Part shown: in pieces, positions 53,047-62,183 of the stretch
Layout: every line of letters begins with the position of its first letter
Position numbering within the stretch: position 1 is the first letter of the stretch
Assembly: GCF_023973165.1 (NCBI RefSeq)
Contig: NZ_CP099547.1
Location: forward strand, 434,001 to 498,000
Origin: Arcanobacterium pinnipediorum
GTDB lineage: Bacteria; Actinomycetota; Actinomycetes; Actinomycetales; Actinomycetaceae
Length of the DNA stretch: 64,000 nucleotides
Reading direction: 5' to 3'
The notes under the pieces: model-generated
What the model was told of the DNA's origin: nothing
The model's database searches: none
The model's input: only the letters and a program-made list of their open reading frames with translations
Translations under genes and position numbers: made by a program

Positions 53047-53295
53047 ATGGCTACTTCGTATGAAGAGCGTCTCGAATCGATGAAGGCACAGCGCGCTGCA
53101 AAGGGTGGCGTACAAGGTCTTTACCACGCAAACATTAACGTGCTCAACCGTGATACCCTCGAGGACGCAATGGAGCACCCAGAAAAGTACCCACAGCTTA
53201 CTGTTCGCGTCTCGGGTTACGCAGTGAACTTTGTTCGCCTCACCCGCGAACAGCAGCTCGACGTTATCTCCCGTACCTTCCACGAAGGTATGTGA
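53047..53295 (+). CDS. grcA: Separate glycyl-radical subunit of pyruvate formate-lyase (GrcA-like)
   Basis: An 82-aa protein equal to the missing C-terminus of PflB. It has [34 protein letters not shown] and the final [15 protein letters not shown], with the radical-bearing Gly57 in RVSGYAV. About 20 extra N-terminal residues ([20 protein letters not shown]) precede the homologous part. It has its own AAGGAAAA ribosome binding site and lies 46 bp after pflB, in a different frame. A 6-bp hairpin (53007-53023, GTTTCG/CGAAAC) lies in the gap. In E. coli GrcA/YfiD is a spare replacing damaged PflB ends. Here it must be an essential partner, because PflB lacks its own glycine domain. Confidence 0.95.
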   Translation: MATSYEERLESMKAQRAAKGGVQGLYHANINVLNRDTLEDAMEHPEKYPQLTVRVSGYAVNFVRLTREQQLDVISRTFHEGM

Positions 53296-53322
53296 GATTC
53301 CTTTAAGGACTGATCTGCTTCT

Positions 53323-54249
53323 ATGACTACATCTACTGCACACCCAAGCGCTGAAGAATTTGACGCTACTCGGTATTGGGGCTCCGAAGGGAGCACAGGC
53401 GAATATCGTCCCCAACCAATTGAAGATGAAGTCCCACGGTTAAGTGGAGCAGGTCTAGACGGAGTTTCGCTGGCAGGGCCAATGTCACATCATGAACATG
53501 TTTCTGGTGTGCAAGCAGGTGACATTGGCTCTGTCCACTCCTGGGAACTCGTCACGGCAGTAGATGGTCCGGGCACGCGGCTAACAACCTTCTTTGCTGG
53601 TTGCCCACTGCGTTGCTTATACTGCCACAACCCTGACACCTTGAAAATGAAAGAGGGCACAGCAGTTCGCACTGCTGATATGCTCGCAAAAATTTCTCGA
53701 TACAAGGCAGTATTTACGGTGTCAAAAGGCGGTGTCACCTTCTCCGGAGGTGAACCGATGATGCAGCCAAAATTCCTTGCCAAACTTTTACAAGGCTGCC
53801 AAGATATGGGCATCCATACTGCAGTTGATACGTCTGGTTTCTTGGGCGCAAATATGACTGACGAGATGCTCGATAACGTTAATTTGTTCTTACTCGATGT
53901 TAAATCGGGACTCCCAGACCATTACAAGCGTACGACAGGCCGTGATCTGGAGCCGACGCTTCGCTTCGGTCAGCGCTTAGTTGAGCGCGGTAATAAGATA
54001 TGGATTCGTTTTGTGCTCGTGCCCGGCCTTACGGACGATCCAGAAAACGTCAATGCCGTTGCAGATATTGTTGCCGGCTGGGCCTCTAGTGTAGAACGAG
54101 TCGAAGTATTACCATTCCATCAGATGGCTCGTGATAAATGGTCCTCACTGGGTTTGGAATACCAATTAAACGACGTCGAACCGCCGTCGAAAGAGGCCAC
54201 CGAAGCAGTTCGCGATGTTTTCCGTAGCCGTGGTTTAATTGTTTTTTAG
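53323..54249 (+). CDS. pflA: Pyruvate formate-lyase activating enzyme (radical SAM)
   Basis: A 308-aa radical SAM activase that installs the glycyl radical. The cluster motif is C-x3-C-x2-C in FFAGCPLRCLYCHNPDT (Cys94, 98, 101). Further on are GVTFSGGEPMMQP, VDTSGFLG and DVKSGLPDHYKRTTGR. Compared with E. coli PflA (246 aa) it has an N-terminal extension of about 60 residues rich in Glu, Gly and Ser with no recognised domain. It follows grcA by 27 bp, so pflB-grcA-pflA is a single operon. The target Gly is on the separate small subunit, so the activase must handle that piece. Confidence 0.94.
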   Translation: MTTSTAHPSAEEFDATRYWGSEGSTGEYRPQPIEDEVPRLSGAGLDGVSLAGPMSHHEHVSGVQAGDIGSVHSWELVTAVDGPGTRLTTFFAGCPLRCLYCHNPDTLKMKEGTAVRTADMLAKISRYKAVFTVSKGGVTFSGGEPMMQPKFLAKLLQGCQDMGIHTAVDTSGFLGANMTDEMLDNVNLFLLDVKSGLPDHYKRTTGRDLEPTLRFGQRLVERGNKIWIRFVLVPGLTDDPENVNAVADIVAGWASSVERVEVLPFHQMARDKWSSLGLEYQLNDVEPPSKEATEAVRDVFRSRGLIVF

Positions 54250-54305
54250 CCCTGCGGTAGCGTGAGTGCCGGTAGGCATAGGTCTAAAAATCAACAAGTA
54301 TGAGT

Positions 54306-55016
54306 TTATAGCCCCGTTCGGGGCCCAAAAACAGCGGTTCCTACCCGAATAACACTGGCTCCTTCTTCAATCGCAATCCGCATATCACCACTCATCCCCA
54401 TAGAAATCACGTCTGCATTGTCAAGGCCAGGGATCTTACGCATAGCTTCCGCCATATGACGGGTGCGCACAAAAGAGGAACGAATATCAGCTTCACTACC
54501 TCGAGCACCGATGGTCATAACACCTGCAATGCGCACATACTCCAGCTCTGAAACCACATATGCCAGGTTGAGAAACTCATCTGGTGAACAACCGTATTGG
54601 GTTGGAGATTGTGCGGAGTTAAGTTGCAATAGCACCGGATAAGCGCCAGTTGCTTGTCCACTCGCGATGCGTTGTTCTTGGCGGCGATTAATCCGTTGGG
54701 CAGTTGTCAGTGAGTCTACAGTATCTATCCGGTCCGCCCATTGCATGGCAGTGGAAAGCTTATTTGACTGCACATGGCCAATCACGGCAGTAACTGGAGT
54801 TAAACCCTGTGCCCGTAAACCGGCAGTGGCAGTTGCAAGCTGGTCGATAAGATTGTGTCCCATGAGCATACCGCCACCCTGATAGGCTGCAACAAGGTGT
54901 GGCAGTGGTTGATGTTTTGCTGCGAGCATGAGTTCTACGGCGCGGCCATTGCCATAATGTTGAATCTGTTCTCGGATACGTGCAATGTTGTCGCAAATAC
55001 TCGACGTCGTAGTCAT
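54306..55016 (-). CDS. YggS/PLPBP family pyridoxal phosphate-binding protein
   Basis: A 236-aa PLP homeostasis protein. The PLP lysine is Lys34 in LMLAAKHQP. IGHVQSNK (usually IGHLQxNK), LQLNSAQSPTQYGCSPDEF, GVMTIGA and SMGMSGDMRIAIEEGASVIRVGTAVFG are conserved. The common GENYVQE segment is changed to GHNLIDQ. There is no division-gene (sepF/ylm) context; it stands between the convergent pfl operon and the upstream helicase gene 31 bp away. Confidence 0.88.
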   Translation of the reverse strand: MTTTSSICDNIARIREQIQHYGNGRAVELMLAAKHQPLPHLVAAYQGGGMLMGHNLIDQLATATAGLRAQGLTPVTAVIGHVQSNKLSTAMQWADRIDTVDSLTTAQRINRRQEQRIASGQATGAYPVLLQLNSAQSPTQYGCSPDEFLNLAYVVSELEYVRIAGVMTIGARGSEADIRSSFVRTRHMAEAMRKIPGLDNADVISMGMSGDMRIAIEEGASVIRVGTAVFGPRTGL

Positions 55017-55047
55017 TGTTCACCCTGTCTATCTTGAGCAGTAAAAA

Positions 55048-57720
55048 CTAGCGTTCGCCTAACCGGATTGGTCTTATGACTAGTGAATTCGCTTCGTCAC
55101 TAGCGTCGAGATCGATCAGCGCCCACAAGCCCCAAGCAGCTGCATCATCGCCAGAGTCAAGAACTTGGAGCGCCAACCAGATTCGTGCGCTGTGATGGGT
55201 TTCGAGCAAATTGGACGCTTCATCGGCATCCATGCCGGCCTGCAAGAGATCTGGGAAAGACGGATCTTCTAAAATTGAGAAGAAGTTCGAGCTACGAGCA
55301 TGTTGATCGGTACCCAGGAAATCATATTCATCAAAATAGGGCTCTATAGCATCCGCCCAACGCTCGGCATCCCAACCGCTAGCTCCATCAAGGGATTGAA
55401 GTTGGGCATAATCTTCTCTATCGAGTAACTCAATGCGGTAAAACATCGCGTTACGAACAGCTACCCGTAATGCGTGCGTATTTCGAGTAAAAGCAATCGT
55501 ACCGTCTTCGCCTGCGCCGAAAGCTACCTCCTGGCCGTGAACTGAATCATTAGCGCCGAGTGAGGTCAATTCTTCTAAAGTAACTCGACCATCAGCTAGC
55601 GCTTCCCATTCATCAAGTAACGATGAATCAACAGAGCGTACTAAGCGGGCTAACCAGTCGATGATGTCTTCAACTTCGCTAGTGCGGGAAGCAAGTGGAA
55701 TCGACTGGCGCATGGCCCGATAAACATCGGTGATATAGCGCAGTAAAACGCCTTCGGAGCGGGCTAGATCGTAGCGAGAAATAAATTCCGAGAACGTTAA
55801 TCCTTCTTCAATGAGTTGGCGGACCACCGATTTAGGTTTGAGTTCTTGACCGCGCACCCACGGATTTGTTTTCGCATACGTTTCGAGTGCTGGTTCTAGG
55901 AGCTGGGCTAGTGGTCTCGGCCAGGTGACCTCATCTGCGAGCGCCATGCGCTCGTCGTAGTCCACGCCGTCGGCTTTTAATTTGCCAATCAGTTCCCCGC
56001 GCGCTTGACGTTGTTGGGCATACAAGGCCGGAGTTGGATCTTCGCTGACGGCTTCAATTGCTGATACCACGTCAAGCGGATAGGTGGCACTGCCAGTATC
56101 CAACAGGTCAAAGGCAGCCAAGGCGAAGGGGGCAAGCGGAGAGTTTAGTGCGAAATCTGAAGGAACATCTTTGGTAAAATGGATGGCATGTTCTGGGCCA
56201 TGAATAGCTCGCCAGTTGCGGTCTTCGTGAGTGATGACCCCGGCAGTGCGCAATGATTGATAGATGGTGATGGCTTTGCGTACTAGGGTATTGCGCTCGC
56301 GATGCGGTTCATGGTTATCGCACAGGATTGTTTTTGCACCCGCAATTGGATCTGGGCGTTGCAGCAAGTTGAGGATCAAACTATGATCGACGCGCATCCG
56401 AGACGAAAGCGTCTCAGGTTGGCTATCTTTTAGGGTAGTGAACGTAGTTTCGGACCAGCTAATTTCCCCTTCGGGTGCTTTGACTTTTTGCACACGTTTA
56501 ATCTTGGTCAGATCATCTCCGGCTTTGCGTAACCGGCGTGCGTTTTCGATTTCATGCTCGGGTGCCTGTACGACGACGTAGCCGACCGTATCGTAGCCGG
56601 CGCGTCCGGCTCGTCCGGCGATTTGGTGGAATTCACGGGCGGTAATATGGCGTTGTTTCGTGCCGTCGAATTTTGTTAGGGAGGTCATCACGACGGTTCG
56701 AATCGGAACATTGATACCGACTCCAAGGGTGTCAGTGCCGCAGATAACGTTGAGTAAACCGTTTTGAGCTAAGCGTTCAACTAATCGCCGATAGCGGGGC
56801 AGTAGGCCAGCATGGTGAACGCCGATGCCGGCGCGTAAAAGTTTTGAAAGCACTTTTCCAAACCCGGCTGAAAAGGTAAACGATGATAGTGCTTGGGCAA
56901 TGCGTTCCTTTTGTTCCTTGGAAACAATCGACAGTGATTGGAGTGCTAGAGCTTGAGAGACTGCGTCACGTTGGGAAAAATGCACAGCATATACTGGAGC
57001 CATGTGGGTTGCGACGAGTTCTTTAATGACTTCTCCGATAGGCTCAGTAGACCACGTAAAATGTAACGGAACTGGGCGTACGGCGTCGGTAACAAGACTC
57101 ACCTGGCGGTGAGTGCGGCGAGTTAAATCTGCTACTAGAGTAGTGGTGTCACCCAAGGTTGCCGATAAAAGTATCTGTTGGGCTTGTGGCAAGGTCAGTA
57201 AGGGGACCTGCCAGGCCCAGCCGCGCTGCGGATCGTCGTAGAAATGGAATTCGTCCATAACCACCATGCCTACATCGGCTTGGTCGCCCTCACGCAATGC
57301 AATGTTTGCTAGTATTTCGGCCGTTGCGCAGATAATGGGAGCATCGGCGTTGATTGATGAATCGCCGGTGACCATCCCGACGTTATGGGGGCCAAAGTTT
57401 CCAATGAGTTCGAAGAACTTTTCCGATACCAGAGCCTTGAGTGGAGCGGTATAGTAGGCGGTTCGCCCGGTAGCTAAGGCGGTAAATAAGGCTTGCATCG
57501 CGATCATGGATTTGCCCGAACCGGTTGGGGTGGAGACGATAACATGATCATCGGAAACGATATTTAGTAGCGCCTCTTCTTGGTGAGGATACATTTGTTT
57601 GCCCGTGGATTGAACCCAGCGAGTAAAAGCGTCATAGATATCTTCAGGTGAGGGGTTTAAGCCGTGGTCATCTTCTAAAGCGTCCAGTGCGATATTTAGA
57701 CCAGGTTGTGCGGCACTCAT
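55048..57720 (-). CDS. DEAD/DEAH-box helicase with DUF3516 C-terminus (Ski2-like)
   Basis: An 890-aa superfamily 2 helicase. Motifs: Q-like MYPHQEEALL, Walker A STPTGSGKSMIA (about 63-73), PLKALVSEKF, MVVMDEFHFYDD (DEVH-type box), LLSATLGD, HHAGLLPRYRRLVE, GTDTLGVGINVPIRTVV and QIAGRAGRAGYD. The C-terminal half (about 500-890) matches the actinobacterial DUF3516 domain. It is probably an RNA helicase of Ski2/HelY type. The start follows an upstream GAGAGTATGA. It is divergent from the MacA-like gene. Confidence 0.9.
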   Translation of the reverse strand: MSAAQPGLNIALDALEDDHGLNPSPEDIYDAFTRWVQSTGKQMYPHQEEALLNIVSDDHVIVSTPTGSGKSMIAMQALFTALATGRTAYYTAPLKALVSEKFFELIGNFGPHNVGMVTGDSSINADAPIICATAEILANIALREGDQADVGMVVMDEFHFYDDPQRGWAWQVPLLTLPQAQQILLSATLGDTTTLVADLTRRTHRQVSLVTDAVRPVPLHFTWSTEPIGEVIKELVATHMAPVYAVHFSQRDAVSQALALQSLSIVSKEQKERIAQALSSFTFSAGFGKVLSKLLRAGIGVHHAGLLPRYRRLVERLAQNGLLNVICGTDTLGVGINVPIRTVVMTSLTKFDGTKQRHITAREFHQIAGRAGRAGYDTVGYVVVQAPEHEIENARRLRKAGDDLTKIKRVQKVKAPEGEISWSETTFTTLKDSQPETLSSRMRVDHSLILNLLQRPDPIAGAKTILCDNHEPHRERNTLVRKAITIYQSLRTAGVITHEDRNWRAIHGPEHAIHFTKDVPSDFALNSPLAPFALAAFDLLDTGSATYPLDVVSAIEAVSEDPTPALYAQQRQARGELIGKLKADGVDYDERMALADEVTWPRPLAQLLEPALETYAKTNPWVRGQELKPKSVVRQLIEEGLTFSEFISRYDLARSEGVLLRYITDVYRAMRQSIPLASRTSEVEDIIDWLARLVRSVDSSLLDEWEALADGRVTLEELTSLGANDSVHGQEVAFGAGEDGTIAFTRNTHALRVAVRNAMFYRIELLDREDYAQLQSLDGASGWDAERWADAIEPYFDEYDFLGTDQHARSSNFFSILEDPSFPDLLQAGMDADEASNLLETHHSARIWLALQVLDSGDDAAAWGLWALIDLDASDEANSLVIRPIRLGER

Positions 57721-57869
57721 TCATACTCTCCATCAAGATCAACTACTAGTGCCAAATATAGCAGGTTTATTCCAGTCTTAAATTGTTCATTTTGGAAAAA
57801 TACCCGTAGCAATAGTTCCTAGCTGGAGCTAAAGTAGGGTATCCTGAATCATAAAAATTGGTGTCAGAA

Positions 57870-57888
57870 AAACAACTCGTGGTTGTTT
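57870..57888. promoter_or_regulatory. Inverted repeat before the adaptor gene
   Basis: AAACAAC (57870-57876) and GTTGTTT (57882-57888) around TCGTG, 24 bp before the probable start. It could be an operator or a 5'-UTR hairpin. Confidence 0.4.
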
Positions 57889-57912
57889 GAGTTCATCTTT
57901 GAGGGTATGTCC

Positions 57913-58935
57913 ATGGAAGCACATCCAACTCGTAAACTTATCTTTAGTATTCTCCGGCTCATCATCGGTGCTGTGATCGCAGTTGCCCTTACGAAATTTG
58001 CGTTTTTTCCTGATCAAGAGACGAGCAAACCACTTGTAGGCCAAGGGCAGTTCGTACTTCCCACTGTCAGCGCGCAACGTGGCGATATTAAGAACGATAC
58101 CCAGTTCGAGGCAACCGTATTGCGCGATGAATCCAAAGCAGTTAAGTCCACAGCCGAGGGCGAAATCGTGCATTTCTTCGTCGCCGATGGTGCCCAGGTA
58201 GAACAAGGAGCGCCGCTGCTACAAGTCAAAACGACGGTTACGGAACAGATTATGGCGCCGGCAGCAAAATCTGAAGATAGTGAAGACGAAAGGGACAGTG
58301 AACCCTCGACGGTAACTTCAGTGTCTTATAACAACGTTGTTGCCCCTATTGCCGGCACAGTCCACTTCGATGCCATCATCAAACAGCACGTTACCTACAA
58401 TGATCCGGTGGGCACCATCGTGCCAGCGTCATTCCACGCAACTGTTAATGTCACTCCAGATCAGCTTTACGCACTACAATCTATCCCGCAAGAAGCCCAG
58501 TTGGCGATCGCTAACGGGCCAGCTCCGTTTACATGTACTAACTTGCGCACCACGTCAGTTAAATCCGCCAGCCAAAGTGGCGACGGCATCTCCCAAGGTT
58601 CCTCGCCTGTGCTCATCTGCGATATTCCAGGCGATCAAACAGTGTTCGATGGGATTAAGGCCACGCTTAATATTGCTGGCGAACAGGTCACCGATGCGTT
58701 ATTGTTGCCTGTTACTGCGGTAGAGGGAAGATTTAGAGAAGGAAAAGTCTATCTTCCGATGCAAGATATTACCGACGAGCCTACTGCGGTTGTTGTTAAG
58801 TTAGGTATCAATGATGGCAAGCGAGTGGTGATCACCGAAGGCTTGGATGAACAAACTGAAGTCTTGGAATTTGTACCGCGCAAATCCCAAGAATCTGATG
58901 ACTCCGAAGTGCCACCCTATCCGATGGGATATTAG
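57913..58935 (+). CDS. MacA/HlyD-like membrane-anchored adaptor protein
   Basis: A 340-aa secreted-side adaptor with one N-terminal membrane helix (FSILRLIIGAVIAVALTKFAFF). A biotinyl-lipoyl-like region follows, split by a short acidic linker (KSTAEGEIVHFFVADGAQVEQGAPLLQVKT, and later NNVVAPIAGTVHFDAIIKQHVTYNDPVGTIV). The C-terminal region has the beta-barrel ending LLLPVTAVEGRFREGKVYLP, typical of periplasmic adaptor/HlyD proteins. ATG 57913 has GAGGG 7 nt upstream; ATG 57907 is too close. It heads an adaptor-ATPase-permease operon, as in Gram-positive MacAB-like systems (compare Bacillus YknXYZ). Confidence 0.85.
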   Translation: MEAHPTRKLIFSILRLIIGAVIAVALTKFAFFPDQETSKPLVGQGQFVLPTVSAQRGDIKNDTQFEATVLRDESKAVKSTAEGEIVHFFVADGAQVEQGAPLLQVKTTVTEQIMAPAAKSEDSEDERDSEPSTVTSVSYNNVVAPIAGTVHFDAIIKQHVTYNDPVGTIVPASFHATVNVTPDQLYALQSIPQEAQLAIANGPAPFTCTNLRTTSVKSASQSGDGISQGSSPVLICDIPGDQTVFDGIKATLNIAGEQVTDALLLPVTAVEGRFREGKVYLPMQDITDEPTAVVVKLGINDGKRVVITEGLDEQTEVLEFVPRKSQESDDSEVPPYPMGY

Positions 58936-58944
58936 GAGTAATAG

Positions 58945-59682
58945 ATGCTGAGGTTACGCAATATTACTCGAAGTGTTACTTTGCCTAATGGCCAAGACCT
59001 CCATATTTTACGTGGAGTAGATTGTGATGTGGCTGGCGGAGAACATATCTCGATCGTGGGGCATTCGGGTACTGGAAAATCTACGTTGCTCAACATTATC
59101 GGGTTGCTAGATCAACCAAATGCCGGAACATATACCTGGGATGGGGCTGACGTTGTTGGGCTTTCTGATGCTCAGCGCTCGCGGTTACGCGGTGGATCGG
59201 TAGGATTCGTCTTTCAGCAATTCAATCTTTTTTCTTCGCGAACAGTGTTAAACAACGTCGAGATCCCGTTGTTTTACAATTCTGGCTTAGATCTTTATCA
59301 GCGGCACGAAAAAGCTGCCCGGATTTTACATTCGGTTGGTTTAGGTGACCGATTGGATGCGTTTCCGAGCCAGCTTTCGGGCGGCGAACAGCAACGAGTT
59401 GCGATTGCGCGCGCCTTGGTGCGCGGGCCGCGCTTGATCTTGGCTGATGAGCCAACAGGTGCTTTGGATCCAGATACCGGAACGCATGTGATGGAAGTGC
59501 TTGAAGAGGCAGCACGCGAGAACAACGCTGCGCTGATTGTTATTAGTCACGATATGAATATTGCCCAGCGTGCCCAAACAGTGTACCGAATTGCAGATGG
59601 AGTCTTAACGCCACTTCACGACGTCGATCCGCTTTCCGTTAATAGGGGCGAAGCAGAACCCAGCGAGGTGAGCACTCGATGA
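58945..59682 (+). CDS. ABC transporter ATP-binding protein (MacB/YknY-like)
   Basis: A 245-aa ATPase with Walker [14 protein letters not shown]-loop [22 protein letters not shown], signature [15 protein letters not shown], Walker [13 protein letters not shown] and H-loop VISHD. All motifs are intact. A 25-residue tail follows the core. Its stop overlaps the permease start (ATGA), and it begins 9 bp after the adaptor gene. Confidence 0.93.
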   Translation: MLRLRNITRSVTLPNGQDLHILRGVDCDVAGGEHISIVGHSGTGKSTLLNIIGLLDQPNAGTYTWDGADVVGLSDAQRSRLRGGSVGFVFQQFNLFSSRTVLNNVEIPLFYNSGLDLYQRHEKAARILHSVGLGDRLDAFPSQLSGGEQQRVAIARALVRGPRLILADEPTGALDPDTGTHVMEVLEEAARENNAALIVISHDMNIAQRAQTVYRIADGVLTPLHDVDPLSVNRGEAEPSEVSTR

Positions 59683-60995
59683 TTCACAATTTTATCGGAG
59701 CCATTATCGAGGCATGGGAAGAAGTAAAAATCAATCGGGCGCGCGTTATTTTGTCGCTGATTGGTGTTGGCGCTGCGGTGTGGGCGATGGCAACGGTTAT
59801 CGCTCTGGGCACGATTTTGAATGAAGCCCAGCAACGAGTGATTGCGCATTGGAATGGTCAGCCCGGTACGATCACAGTTATTGCCAATGTGCGGGCAGAA
59901 AATGGGGCCAGTGGAGTTGATCCTTTCGCTGCATCGGTTAATCCTGAGCAAGGCAGCATACATTTCGAGGAATTTCGGCAATCCGTTCTTCAAACAGTAG
60001 AAAAACTCGGAATAACTATATGGACGACTAAACTAGAGTTTTCTATTCCGTTTTTAGATGCCCCGGATTTTGATCCGTGCCCGCCACAATATGGTGGCTC
60101 GTGCCCAGCCGAACACCCTTCGGCAATTGCGGTTGATCCGAGTTACTTTTCGTTACACGCCCATAAACTCGTTGAGGGCAGATTTATGGATACTCATGAT
60201 GGTCAGTTGCAAATGAATCCGGTTGTGGTCAATGAATCAACATGGGCGGCTATGGGCAGTCCGGCGCTGGCGACCTACCCCAGACTTTGGCTAGATGCCA
60301 ACCATAACCGTTCGGTTACTGTTGTTGGTGTGATAAAAAATACTAACGTCTTCGAAGGTGCCATGCTCTACGTTCCAGCCCAAGCCCTACCTTATGTATT
60401 CCCGGACACGGCGCAGTCACAGCTTCCATCATTTCTCTTTTTGCCGCCAAGCGGAGAAGAAGAACAAGCTAAGATCGTTGCGCAATCCGTCCTTGGATCC
60501 TTCCTAGGTGAAGGCTATGAGGTTATGGCTTATTGGGATGAGGGATACGCCCAACAAAGCCAACAGCAGGGCAATCTGATGCAAGCAATTGTTGCCGGAA
60601 TCGGCGGTATCGTGATTTTGCTTGGTGCGTTGGGACTTTTGACGATGAGTATCGTAACTGTGAAGAACCGGGTACGTGAGATCGGTATTCGACGAGCAGT
60701 GGGAGCCTCGGCACGACGAGTATTTTTCGCAGTTTTCCTCGAATCAGTAGTTGCAACTACGGCTGCCGGGTTTGTAGGGGTGGCGCTATCAGTGATAACG
60801 ATCCGAATCTTGCCCACGCTGAATGTGAGTGGATTTTTACTCGCAGAGTTTTCCGATATCGCCGCTACTGTTGCATACCCGATGTCTGCTGCACTGATTG
60901 GAGTAGGTATCTCGGCTACAGTTGGCGCGTTATGTGGAATTATTCCAGCAACTATTGCGGTAAAGATGCGCCCTATTGATGCGATTCGATTCTAA
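59679..60995 (+). CDS. MacB/YknZ-type ABC permease
   Basis: A 438-aa permease of the MacB/FtsX four-helix type. Helix 1 (RVILSLIGVGAAVWAMATVIALG) is followed by a MacB-type extracytoplasmic domain (about 45-300). Three C-terminal helices follow, with the mechanotransmission/FtsX segment VKNRVREIGIRRAVGASARRVFFAVFLESVVATTAAGFVGVALS. It completes a tripartite system; in Bacillus YknXYZ protects against an endogenous toxin, but the substrate here is not evident. A strong terminator follows. Confidence 0.9.
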   Translation: MIHNFIGAIIEAWEEVKINRARVILSLIGVGAAVWAMATVIALGTILNEAQQRVIAHWNGQPGTITVIANVRAENGASGVDPFAASVNPEQGSIHFEEFRQSVLQTVEKLGITIWTTKLEFSIPFLDAPDFDPCPPQYGGSCPAEHPSAIAVDPSYFSLHAHKLVEGRFMDTHDGQLQMNPVVVNESTWAAMGSPALATYPRLWLDANHNRSVTVVGVIKNTNVFEGAMLYVPAQALPYVFPDTAQSQLPSFLFLPPSGEEEQAKIVAQSVLGSFLGEGYEVMAYWDEGYAQQSQQQGNLMQAIVAGIGGIVILLGALGLLTMSIVTVKNRVREIGIRRAVGASARRVFFAVFLESVVATTAAGFVGVALSVITIRILPTLNVSGFLLAEFSDIAATVAYPMSAALIGVGISATVGALCGIIPATIAVKMRPIDAIRF

Positions 60996-61004
60996 TAGAA
61001 ACGT

Positions 61005-61038
61005 TAGGGGTGGTTCGGAATCATCCGAACCACCCCTA
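61005..61038. terminator. Terminator shared by the MacAB-like operon and tRNA-Lys
   Basis: Fifteen-bp arms (61005-61019 and 61024-61038) with a 4-nt loop. It lies just after the permease (+) and just after the 3' end of the first tRNA-Lys (-), so it probably acts both ways. Confidence 0.82.
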
Positions 61039-61047
61039 GCATTGTTG

Positions 61048-61120
61048 TACACCGCCTGGGACTTGAACCCAGAACCCTCTGATTAAGAGTCAGATGCTCT
61101 GCCAGTTGAGCTAGCGGTGC
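61048..61120 (-). tRNA. tRNA-Lys (CTT), copy 1
   Basis: The reverse strand folds into a full cloverleaf: acceptor GCACCGC, anticodon stem TCTGA/TCAGA with loop CTCTTAA, T arm CTGGG TTCAAGT CCCAG. CCA is not encoded. Identical to the copy at 61182. Confidence 0.96.
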
Positions 61121-61148
61121 TCATCTAAGAACAATGTTCTTGAGAATT

Positions 61149-61176
61149 AAAATCCCTAGACGAATCTAGGGATTTT
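61149..61176. terminator. Hairpin between the two tRNA-Lys genes
   Basis: AAAATCCCTAGA (61149-61160), loop CGAA, TCTAGGGATTTT (61165-61176). It is symmetrical, ending in T's on either strand, and terminates the tRNA-Lys at 61182. Confidence 0.85.
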
Positions 61177-61181
61177 ATTCG

Positions 61182-61254
61182 TACACCGCCTGGGACTTGA
61201 ACCCAGAACCCTCTGATTAAGAGTCAGATGCTCTGCCAGTTGAGCTAGCGGTGC
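61182..61254 (-). tRNA. tRNA-Lys (CTT), copy 2
   Basis: Identical over all 73 nt to the copy at 61048-61120, with its own hairpin downstream. Confidence 0.96.
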
Positions 61255-61380
61255 GCAACAGCTAATACTGTATCGCACCGATGTTTTGCAGAGCAAATTT
61301 TTAGCGGTAATTACTATGTGATCACAGGCACCCTTTAACGGCTGATTGTTCTGCGGGGATAAGGAGAAATTCCGTAGAAC

Positions 61381-62001
61381 TTAGCTAAGAGCACGGGTGA
61401 GGTCGGTGTGTGCACGTTGGAATCCTTGCTTAGTGAAATAGTCAGGATCAGCCGTTGCCTGCAACGGAATACGAAGTTCGCCGATTCCTAGCTGGGTAAA
61501 GAAATCCGTTTGCGCATACACAAATTTCCCTGGTCCTAAATCGCGGAATCGGGCGGTGACGTAATCAGCGATGATTGTGGCGGTGGAGTCCGCCGTCGTC
61601 ATCGCAAAAATTCCAACAATTTCATCTTCGTGAATAATGAGCTGAATGTGTGCTGAATCTAAGTCTGGTCGTGAGAAATGCGGGTAGTTGGTTTGAATAT
61701 CGAGTAGGTGACGGGATAAGAAATGTTCAACGAGGGGGTCGGAGGCTTGAGCATTTACCACGGCATAGCCGCGAGGTGGCGTCGTCTTTCGTTGCGAAAG
61801 GCGAATCAGCCAGTAGGCGTCTATGCCAACAATTACACCGTTCATGGCGGCATAAGGCCAGATTCCGAAGTAGATATTGTAAATTGTGGCGATTAACGAT
61901 CCCGTTAAGTTCAAAATTCTAAAGCGGCGTACGCTGGGGATCATGAGCGATACAACTACTAACACTGATCCGGTCCAGCCAATTATTTCCCACCAGTTCA
62001 T
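61381..62001 (-). CDS. YgjV-like membrane segment fused to a GNAT-like domain
   Basis: A 206-aa protein. The first 70 residues form about three short membrane helices (IIGWTGSVLVVVSLMIPSVRRFRILNLTGSLIATIYNIYFGIWPYAAMNGVIVGIDAYWLIRL), matching the YgjV/inner-membrane small-helix pattern. The remaining 130 residues look like a soluble acetyltransferase-type fold (LIIHEDEIVGIFAMTTAD and LGIGELRIPLQATADPDYFTKQGF). No catalytic residues can be assigned with certainty. It is alone between tRNA-Lys and the divergent ATP-grasp gene. Function unknown. Confidence 0.65.
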   Translation of the reverse strand: MNWWEIIGWTGSVLVVVSLMIPSVRRFRILNLTGSLIATIYNIYFGIWPYAAMNGVIVGIDAYWLIRLSQRKTTPPRGYAVVNAQASDPLVEHFLSRHLLDIQTNYPHFSRPDLDSAHIQLIIHEDEIVGIFAMTTADSTATIIADYVTARFRDLGPGKFVYAQTDFFTQLGIGELRIPLQATADPDYFTKQGFQRAHTDLTRALS

Positions 62002-62183
62002 AACAACTCCTTAACTGCATAAATCTGTTGAATATAGGCAACTAGCCTACCCTGAAGTGACGCAAAAATCTGCTAACTAGGCATATGGTAAGGCGAAGTT
62101 GAGCACAACCAGATAGACTGAGTTTGATTCGCGTTTTGTGGATCGTATAGCCATCGCCCATCAAATGGCGTTAGAACGTAGAA

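Noticed and set aside
53000-53047. A frameshift or sequencing error splitting a normal pflB
   Set aside because: The downstream piece has its own start codon, ribosome binding site and about 20 unrelated leading residues, and the gap contains non-coding sequence with a hairpin. One base change would not join the two into a normal PFL.
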